This document shows positions 58,280-64,000 of a stretch of DNA of 64,000 nucleotides, in pieces (position 1 is the first letter of the stretch; the number at the start of each line of letters is the position of its first letter). The notes under the pieces are model-generated. The model did no database searches. It was not told where the DNA came from and saw only the letters and a program-made list of their open reading frames with translations. The position numbers and the translations under genes are program-made. The stretch comes from Gulosibacter chungangensis (GTDB lineage Bacteria; Actinomycetota; Actinomycetes; Actinomycetales; Microbacteriaceae), in the NCBI RefSeq assembly GCF_008831155.1, contig NZ_WBKB01000006.1, forward strand, positions 62,001 through 126,000. The letters are read 5' to 3'.

Positions 58280-60487
58280 ATGGCAACCCGCGATCATGCC
58301 TACCGATACGGCCGCTATGAGGACGGTCCGGATCCGCTCGCGCCGCCGCTCGATCTCAGCGAGGCGCTCGAGTCGGTGGCTGAGGACATCATGGCGGGCT
58401 ACTCCCCCGAGCAGGCACTGCGCGAGTATCTGCGCCGCGGTGGCCGGGACCGCACTGGTCTCGATGACCTGTCCGGGCGCATTCAGCAGCGACGCCGGGA
58501 ACTGCTGGAGCGTCACAATCTCGGCGGCACGCTGCAGGAGGTCAAGCACCTGCTCGACGAAGCCGTCCTGCAGGAGCGTGGCCAGCTCGCGCGCGATGTC
58601 ACGATGGACGACACCGATCGCGCTTTCCGCGAGTTGCGGCTGCAGGAGCTGCCGGATTCCCCCGCCGCCGCGGTCGCGAATCTTGCCGAATACGACTGGC
58701 AGTCGCGGGATGCGCGCAAGACCTTTGAGCGCATCCGCGATCTGCTGGGCCGGGAGCAGCTCGAGGCGCGTTTTCAGGGCATGAAGCAGGCGCTCGAGAA
58801 CGCGACCGAGGAGGATCGCGCGGCGATCACCGAGATGCTGCGCGATCTCAATGAGCTGCTGGACAAGCATGCGCGCGGCGAGGATACGCCGGAGGAATTC
58901 GAGCGTTTTATGGCCAAGCACGGGGATGCGTTCCCCGAGCAGCCGCAGTCAATCGAGGAACTCATCGACGCGCTCGCGAAGCGGTCGGCCGCGGCCCAGC
59001 GGATGCTGAATTCGATGACGCCCGAGCAGCGCGAAGAGCTTATGGCGCTGTCCCAACAGGCCTTTGGTTCTCCCGAGCTCATGGAGCAGCTCGCCCGGCT
59101 CGATTCCGGTCTGCAGTCGCTGCGCCCCGGCGAGGATTGGTCCGGCTCGGAGCAGTTCGAGGGCCAGGAAGGGCTCGGCCTCGGGGACGGCACCGGCGCG
59201 TTGCAGGATCTCGCGGACCTCGACCGCCTTGCCGAGCAGCTCGCGGGCGCGAGCGATCGCTCGCCACTGTCGACGATCGATGTCGATGCACTGGCTCGCC
59301 ACCTCGGGGAGGATGCGGCGGTGTCGGCCCGCGACCTCGCCGCGATCGAGCGTGCGATGCGGAATTCGGACTTCCTGCGTCGCGGGGCCGACGGCGATCT
59401 GCGACTGTCTCCGGCTGCAATTCGGCGGCTCGGGCGGAGCCTCCTACGGGATGCGGCAAACCGATTGTCTTCCCGCACCGGTCAGCGAGATACCCGCCAT
59501 GCTGGCGCGGCCGGGGAGCAAACCGGCGCGAGCCGCCCCTGGGAATTCGGCGATTCCGAGCCCTGGGATGTCGGCCGCACCATCACCAACGCGATCGTGC
59601 GCGGCGCGCCCGATCTCCGAGTAGCCCCGCAGCCAAACCCCGACCTCCGAGTAACCCCGCAGGCAAACCCTGATCTCCGAGTAACCCCGCAGGCAAACCC
59701 TGATCTCCGAGTAGCCCCGAAGGGGCGTATCGAGGAGCCGCCCCCTGAAGGGGGCTTCGATACGGTCGCTACGCTCCCTACTCAGCAAACGACAAGAACC
59801 TCTCAGCCAACGAAGGAGCCGCCTCGGCGAACGAAGGAGCAGCCTCGGCGAACGACAGGGCCGCGCATCCGCATTGAGGTTGGGGACGTGGAGGTCCGCG
59901 AGACCGAGGCGCGCACCCGTGCGGCGGTGGCGCTGCTCGTCGACACCTCCTATTCGATGGCTGCCGAGGGCCGCTGGTTGCCGATGAAGCGCACCGCGCT
60001 CGCGCTGCATCAGCTCGTGGCAACGCGGTTCCGCAATGACGACTTGCAGCTCATTTCTTTCGGCAGGCTCGCGCAGCAGCAGACCGTGGAGTCACTCACC
60101 GCAATGCCACCGGTGCACGAGCAGGGCACAAACCTGCATCACGCCCTAGCGCTCGCGAACCGGTTCTTCCGCGCGCATCCCGGTACCCAGCCGGTGCTGC
60201 TGGTCGTCACTGACGGCGAACCGACCGCGCACCTGCTGCCCGGCGGCACGCCCTGGTTCAACTACCCGCCCGACCGCGAAACGCTGGCCGCGACGATCAC
60301 CGAACTCGATCGAGTCGGCCGTTTCGGAGCGCAGACAACGTTCTTCCGACTCGGCGACGACCCCGGCCTCGCCCAGTTCCTCACCGCCATGGCTCGCCGG
60401 GTGCAGGGCACCGTGGTGGCGCCTGACCCCAGCGACCTTGGCGCCGCCGTAGTCGGCGAATACCTCCGCAATCGCCGCGACCGCTAA
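58280..60487 (+). CDS. vWA-domain protein, partner of the MoxR ATPase
   Basis: This 735-residue protein has an N-terminal helical region with many charged repeats (about 1-430). A repeat-derived linker follows (about 440-530), then a von Willebrand A domain at the C-terminus with the MIDAS motif VDTSYS, GTNLHHAL and VTDGEPT. MoxR/vWA pairs assemble or insert metal into target enzymes; the target is unknown. Its stop overlaps the convergent response-regulator stop by 4 nt. The linker contains 30-bp repeats and a family B element. Confidence 0.9.
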   Translation: MATRDHAYRYGRYEDGPDPLAPPLDLSEALESVAEDIMAGYSPEQALREYLRRGGRDRTGLDDLSGRIQQRRRELLERHNLGGTLQEVKHLLDEAVLQERGQLARDVTMDDTDRAFRELRLQELPDSPAAAVANLAEYDWQSRDARKTFERIRDLLGREQLEARFQGMKQALENATEEDRAAITEMLRDLNELLDKHARGEDTPEEFERFMAKHGDAFPEQPQSIEELIDALAKRSAAAQRMLNSMTPEQREELMALSQQAFGSPELMEQLARLDSGLQSLRPGEDWSGSEQFEGQEGLGLGDGTGALQDLADLDRLAEQLAGASDRSPLSTIDVDALARHLGEDAAVSARDLAAIERAMRNSDFLRRGADGDLRLSPAAIRRLGRSLLRDAANRLSSRTGQRDTRHAGAAGEQTGASRPWEFGDSEPWDVGRTITNAIVRGAPDLRVAPQPNPDLRVTPQANPDLRVTPQANPDLRVAPKGRIEEPPPEGGFDTVATLPTQQTTRTSQPTKEPPRRTKEQPRRTTGPRIRIEVGDVEVRETEARTRAAVALLVDTSYSMAAEGRWLPMKRTALALHQLVATRFRNDDLQLISFGRLAQQQTVESLTAMPPVHEQGTNLHHALALANRFFRAHPGTQPVLLVVTDGEPTAHLLPGGTPWFNYPPDRETLAATITELDRVGRFGAQTTFFRLGDDPGLAQFLTAMARRVQGTVVAPDPSDLGAAVVGEYLRNRRDR
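59612..59790. repeat. In-frame 30-bp tandem repeats and family B element in the vWA gene
   Basis: Three full 30-bp copies (59612-59641, 59642-59671, 59672-59701) and a partial fourth encode DLRVAPQPNP-type decapeptides. They are followed by GTATCGAGGAGCC and a palindromic CCCCCTGAAGGGGG, then CTTCGATACGGTCGCTACGC. The CCGAGTAG and GTATCGA cores are the same as in intergenic family B. Confidence 0.85.
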
Positions 60488-61188
60488 CCCTCCGGCACGT
60501 AGTGCTTATCCTCGACGAGGCGGTAGCCGACTCCGCGGACGGTCGCGAAGCGGGATGCACCGAGCTTGTTTCGCAGGTATCGCACGTACACATCCACGAC
60601 GTTGGATGCGGTGTCGTGGTCGTAGCCCCAGACATTACTGAGCAGCTGCTCGCGCGTGAGTGCCTGGCCCGGGTAGCGCAGGAACATTTCAGCGAGATCG
60701 AATTCCCGCGCGGAGAGCTCCACGGTCCGCTCGCCAATGGTGACGAGGTGCCGCACCGGGTCCAAGGTGAGATCGACATGCCGCAGTAGCTGCGCATCCG
60801 GTTCGGGCAGCTCGGGCTGCTGCGCGGCTGCATCCTTCATCCGCAGCCGCACGCGCGCGACCAGTTCCGGGAACCGGAAGGGCTTAGGCACATAGTCGTT
60901 CGCGCCGCCGGTGAGCCCGGCGACGGTGTCCGCTCCGGAGGTGCGGGCGGTGAGGATGATCACCGGCAGTTCCTCATCGACGAGGCGGATCTTCTTCAGC
61001 ACGTCGAAGCCGTCCATGTCCGGCAGTCCGAGGTCGAGAATCACCAGTTCAAAGTTGCCGGTCAGCGCGAGCCCAAGGCCTTCGGCACCGGTGGCCGCGG
61101 TCTGCGAGGTGAAGCCCTCGATCGCGAGGCCCTTCGACACGAAATCGCTAATGCGCGGCTCATCCTCGATGATCAGGATCTGTGGCAC
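60484..61188 (-). CDS. OmpR-family response regulator
   Basis: This 234-residue protein has a receiver domain (Asp52 in VILDLGLPDMDG, Lys in PKPF) and a C-terminal winged-helix DNA-binding domain (about 135-228, ending VRGVGYRLV). It is the last gene of a minus-strand operon after the sensor kinase (54 bp gap). It is the natural candidate binder for the 11-bp-period TCTCAT repeats at 63273, 47021 and 51134. The stop overlaps the convergent vWA gene. Confidence 0.95.
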   Translation of the reverse strand: MPQILIIEDEPRISDFVSKGLAIEGFTSQTAATGAEGLGLALTGNFELVILDLGLPDMDGFDVLKKIRLVDEELPVIILTARTSGADTVAGLTGGANDYVPKPFRFPELVARVRLRMKDAAAQQPELPEPDAQLLRHVDLTLDPVRHLVTIGERTVELSAREFDLAEMFLRYPGQALTREQLLSNVWGYDHDTASNVVDVYVRYLRNKLGASRFATVRGVGYRLVEDKHYVPEG

Positions 61189-61242
61189 GGTGTACTTCTC
61201 CTTAAGCGGCCGGGCTGCGGTGTCGCTGGTTGAGGGGTCGAA

Positions 61243-62751
61243 TTACGCATCCCGGAGCGGAAAGCTCATAGTAAAGGTCGAACCGAAACCCAAGGTTGAC
61301 TGCACCGACACTTTGCCGCCGTGAGCGCGGACAATCTCGGTGACAATATTGAGCCCGAGCCCGGAACCCTCCGCGCGAGTCGAGTTCCCGCCACGCCCAA
61401 AGCGCTCAAAGATCCGGTCGATATCGTCCTCGCTGATGCCGATCCCGCCGTCGTGAATCCACAGTTCAAGCAGTGGACCTTCAACCGTTGACTGTCGAAC
61501 TCGCGACCCAAAGATCACCTCGGCCCCCGCATCCGAATACTTCACCGCGTTATTGGCGAGCTGCAACCAAGCTTGGGTGATGCGCTGACTGTCGAGGTCG
61601 TGCACGATCTGCGCGGTCTCTGCCACCGACCACTTCCGCTCCCCCAGGTGCGAGGCCTTCTCGAGCACATCTCGCGTGAGCGCATCAATATCGGTGGGCG
61701 CGAGCGTCACAAAATCCGGCCGGTCGGCCTTCGCGAGAGTCATGAGGTCCTCGACGAGGCGGGCGACGCGGTCGAGTTCGTCGAGCGAAATCTCCCGCAC
61801 CTGCTCGACGTCGGATGCATCCTGCGCGTTCATGAGTTCGAGGTTGCCTTGCACGATCGTGATCGGGGTGCGCAGCTCGTGACCCACGTCATCCAGCAGC
61901 TGCCGCTGCGAGCGGAAGGCGCACTGGATGCGGTCGAGCATTTCGTTAAAGGTGCGGGAGAGGTCGGCGATATCGTCCTCGCTCGTCACCGGTACGCGGC
62001 GGTCGAGATCCTCATCCGAAATCTCGGCGGCCGTGGCCTGCAACTTCCGCAATGGCGAGAGCTGTCGGCCGATCATGACCGAACCCAGGAGCGCCACGAT
62101 CGCGATAACTCCGACACCCGTGATCGCATAGGTGAGGTAGATCGCATCCAATTCCGCGAGCGCATCGCTGTAGTTTGTGGCAAAAACGAGCAGGCTCGGC
62201 TCGGCATCATCCGCAAAATAGATCGGGATGAGCGCTGCCCGATAGGTGGCCTGCGAGGTTGAGAACGTCTGGATCAGCACATCCTGTTGAAAGGTTTCGG
62301 GCTGGACGTACTCGAGTAACTGCTCGACGAGCTGCGCATCGTCCTCGAGCCGCAGCGGCACAATATCGTTCGCGCGATAGGTGATGCCGGTGCTATTGAG
62401 CCCGATCATCGACTCGTGATTGTCCGGCCAGTGCCTGGTCATCGCTGTGAAGACGAGGTTGTCCGACTCGACGAACGGCTTACCGGTCTCGGGGTCGACA
62501 CCTTCCGAGGCGAGGATGCGCACTTCCTCCACCGAGCTCGCAAGCGACGCGTCGATGCGGTTTTGTACCGCCGTGCGCTGGAGCGCGTAGGACACGAGCC
62601 CTGATACGGCGACCGCAAGGAGCGTCAGCACAACGAGCAGGATGACGATGCGAGTGCGCACCGCAAGGCGGCGCCATCGGGGAAGGCTCGTCTTGTGCCG
62701 CTGTTGCGCCGCCCGAGGTGTCGCCGCTTTCGTGGCAGCTGTCGAGCTCAA
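61243..62751 (-). CDS. Sensor histidine kinase
   Basis: This 502-residue kinase has TM1 (about 34-56), an extracytoplasmic sensor domain of about 150 residues, TM2 (about 207-228), HAMP, HisKA with His291 in DVGHELRTPI, and a HATPase domain (N-box LANNAVKYS, G1 DGGIGIS, G2 GSGLGL). The sensor domain is not recognised. It starts 9 nt after the poly-Asp gene and is followed by the response regulator. Confidence 0.95.
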   Translation of the reverse strand: MSSTAATKAATPRAAQQRHKTSLPRWRRLAVRTRIVILLVVLTLLAVAVSGLVSYALQRTAVQNRIDASLASSVEEVRILASEGVDPETGKPFVESDNLVFTAMTRHWPDNHESMIGLNSTGITYRANDIVPLRLEDDAQLVEQLLEYVQPETFQQDVLIQTFSTSQATYRAALIPIYFADDAEPSLLVFATNYSDALAELDAIYLTYAITGVGVIAIVALLGSVMIGRQLSPLRKLQATAAEISDEDLDRRVPVTSEDDIADLSRTFNEMLDRIQCAFRSQRQLLDDVGHELRTPITIVQGNLELMNAQDASDVEQVREISLDELDRVARLVEDLMTLAKADRPDFVTLAPTDIDALTRDVLEKASHLGERKWSVAETAQIVHDLDSQRITQAWLQLANNAVKYSDAGAEVIFGSRVRQSTVEGPLLELWIHDGGIGISEDDIDRIFERFGRGGNSTRAEGSGLGLNIVTEIVRAHGGKVSVQSTLGFGSTFTMSFPLRDA

Positions 62752-62760
62752 CGATCACAC

Positions 62761-63249
62761 TCAGTCGTCATCATCATCGTCATCGTCGTCCCAGTCGTCA
62801 TCGTCCCAGTCGTCGTCATCGTCGTCGTCGCCATAGTAGTAAGAGCCACCGCCACCCGAGCCGGACCCACCCGGTGCCGGCTGTGGCGCCGGAACTGGCA
62901 CGCCCGCGCCGCCGCCCTGGAGCGGGTCACGGTTTGAGGCGCCACCGTTCGCGTCCGCTGCGCCGTCCGAGGTCGCATCCGGTGTCGTGGATGGGCTGGG
63001 GGTCGGGGATGCAGTGGGTTTGGGAGTCTGCGACGAGGTCGGAATCGGGGTCGACGGGGTTTCGTTCCCCGCCAGATTGTCTCGCTCCTGCCCCGTTTCG
63101 GTGGCGGGCACGAGGGGGCCGAGGTTGACGGAGCTCGAGGAGGCCGAGGAGAAGCTCATTCCGAGGGCGATCACGAGCACGCACACGGCCAGGAGCGCGG
63201 CAACCAGTACGCCGATGCGCCAAGGCGGTGAAGTGAATCGTTCTCTCAT
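62761..63249 (-). CDS. Membrane protein with poly-aspartate C-terminus, upstream of the sensor kinase
   Basis: This 162-residue protein has one transmembrane helix (about 15-37), a Ser/Thr/Pro-rich extracytoplasmic stretch, a Gly-rich segment (GGSGSGGGGSYYYG), then a tail of 20 Asp and 2 Trp in its last 22 residues. Such a tail could bind divalent cations or cationic molecules outside the membrane. It is the first gene of the two-component operon and may be a co-sensor. ATG 63249 was chosen because the earlier frame covers the operator region. Confidence 0.75.
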   Translation of the reverse strand: MRERFTSPPWRIGVLVAALLAVCVLVIALGMSFSSASSSSVNLGPLVPATETGQERDNLAGNETPSTPIPTSSQTPKPTASPTPSPSTTPDATSDGAADANGGASNRDPLQGGGAGVPVPAPQPAPGGSGSGGGGSYYYGDDDDDDDWDDDDWDDDDDDDDD

Positions 63250-63272
63250 GTCTTCCAGTGTGGTCTGGCGTG

Positions 63273-63344
63273 ATGAGGCGCAAATGAGAAGCACTTGTCT
63301 GCGGATGAGCGGCCGATGAGAAACAGGGTCGCGAAGGTGTGAGG
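63273..63344 (-). promoter_or_regulatory. 11-bp-period direct repeats at the two-component operon (autoregulatory operator)
   Basis: On the minus strand, CCTCAT (63273-63278), TCTCAT (63284-63289), GCTCAT (63305-63310) and TCTCAT (63316-63321) form two pairs with 11-bp spacing, 21 bp between pairs; CCTCAC at 63339-63344 is a possible fifth. The array lies between the poly-Asp gene and the divergent lipoprotein gene and could serve both. Confidence 0.65.
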
Positions 63345-63385
63345 AACCTGGATGCGTCATTGACCCATTCGATTGGGGAGCGGAA

Positions 63386-63400
63386 AATGGACAGTCCATT
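63386..63400. promoter_or_regulatory. 15-bp perfect palindrome upstream of the lipoprotein
   Basis: AATGGAC and GTCCATT flank a central A. It lies 42 bp before the lipoprotein ATG and is a possible operator. Confidence 0.4.
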
Positions 63401-63441
63401 GGCGAAGCTGCCGGTGGAGGAACGAAGCGGGTGATTTCACC

Positions 63442-64000
63442 ATGTCCAAGATCCGATATATGACCGTGGCGCTGCTCGGTGCGGCGTCGCTTCTGCTCAG
63501 CGGTTGCGCGGGAGGGTCCGCACCGGAAGAAACCGATCCGGTTGGCTCCGTCCCGGTTGGTTCAGACCCGGTCGACACGTCGATGCCAGCCGAGACAACC
63601 GACCCCGCACCCGAAGCTGGCGAAGGGGATGCTGATGGGTCAGCATCCGAGACGACCTTGCCAGACGGGTGGGAAGACCTCGTGACCCTCGCGGTAAACG
63701 ACCTCACGATCGAGTGCGAAAACTGGTGTGGCTCGCCCGAGCAGGATCAGTTTGCGGCGGTCAACTGGAGCGCGATTACCGACCAAGAGAACCTCTATAA
63801 GTTCCGCGTTTACGAGGGCGAAGGGCTCGAGCTGAACGTGATCACCGAGGACCACGAACACTGGCCGGCCTGGTCAGACGTGATTTCCGCGAACCCCAAC
63901 GGGCAGTTTGTTGAGGTCATACCAATTGTGATGGATGTTGACCGGGCCGACTGTTCCGGCAGCGACTGCGTCGCCGCCGGCGAGGTCAACACCACCGAGG
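63442..64000 (+). CDS. Lipoprotein, 3' end outside window
   Basis: The frame opens at ATG 63442 and is unbroken to the window end (186 codons). It begins with a lipoprotein signal peptide and lipobox LLLSGC (Cys21). A Pro/Thr/Asp/Glu-rich spacer follows, then a domain with LTIECENWCGSPEQDQF and CSGSDC; four cysteines are seen after the lipobox. I recognise no family. It is divergent from the poly-Asp/kinase/regulator operon and could share its control. A GGTGAT lies before the ATG but is weak. Confidence 0.8.
   Translation, partial: MSKIRYMTVALLGAASLLLSGCAGGSAPEETDPVGSVPVGSDPVDTSMPAETTDPAPEAGEGDADGSASETTLPDGWEDLVTLAVNDLTIECENWCGSPEQDQFAAVNWSAITDQENLYKFRVYEGEGLELNVITEDHEHWPAWSDVISANPNGQFVEVIPIVMDVDRADCSGSDCVAAGEVNTTE

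Noticed and set aside
63386-63400. Palindrome as the response-regulator site
   Set aside because: OmpR-family sites are direct repeats; I kept it only as a low-confidence possible operator.

Overview
The window is a high-GC, gene-dense bacterial chromosome segment. It has many GTG and TTG starts, ATGA-type overlaps, a fused EcfA, DUF3073, an SCP_3-type protein beside purD, PadR/DUF4097, and an LAxTG (class E sortase type) surface protein. Together these point to an actinomycete, most likely a member of the Microbacteriaceae. I see no rRNA, tRNA, CRISPR array or integrated phage. A large Gln/Gly-rich membrane protein is cut by the left edge and a lipoprotein is cut by the right edge.

Layout. 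1-10.6 kb: polytopic membrane protein, rhodanese, RecQ helicase, DUF222/HNH endonuclease, neutral zinc metallopeptidase with a small membrane partner, acyl-CoA oxidase. 10.7-16.4 kb: ABC-2 type exporter (permease plus ATPase) divergent from an ECF importer of YkoEDC type. 16.7-29.6 kb: giant sortase-anchored lamin-tail protein, LysE exporter divergent from an Lrp/AsnC regulator, DEAD-box RNA helicase, a decayed toxin-antitoxin pair, an AcrB/SwrC-like RND pump divergent from a DUF4097-PadR operon with a double palindromic operator. 29.6-44.6 kb: paired FluC fluoride channels, flavoprotein, DUF3073 and a purine cluster (purM, purF, a purD-purC fusion, purS, purQ) interspersed with small membrane proteins, a tyrosine phosphatase, an SCP_3 protein, a DsbA-like thioredoxin and an AI-2E family protein. 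44.9-51 kb: EamA transporter, DUF3817, then a three-gene cassette (phytoene-desaturase-like flavoprotein, small membrane protein, HTTM-like protein). 51.2-54.3 kb: P-loop (MobB/DUF1611-like) protein plus an ABC exporter half-molecule whose nucleotide-binding domain has lost its catalytic motifs. 54.4-60.5 kb: DUF503, SCO1664 and MSMEG_4193 family proteins, and a MoxR ATPase/vWA pair. 60.5-64 kb: OmpR-type two-component system with a poly-aspartate membrane protein, divergent from a lipoprotein.

The strongest candidate for an undescribed system links the last regions. Direct repeats of (T/C)CTCAT with an 11-bp period, the usual geometry of OmpR-family operators, lie upstream of three units: the two-component operon itself (63273-63344), the flavoprotein/HTTM cassette (47021-47059) and, more weakly, the P-loop/pseudo-ABC operon (51134-51161). 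I infer an envelope-directed regulon of unknown function.

The window is also rich in short interspersed palindromic repeats of at least five families. These include arrays of a 51-52 bp palindromic unit at two loci, 75-bp elements with GTGCACTTTT ends, GAGCCGGGTTG hairpins, GAGTAGC/GTATCGA elements, and TTCGACAGGCTCAGC elements. Two of the families sit in frame inside genes, where they encode linkers. Several genes have a TAnnnT -10 hexamer 6-7 nt before the start codon, the pattern expected of leaderless mRNAs.
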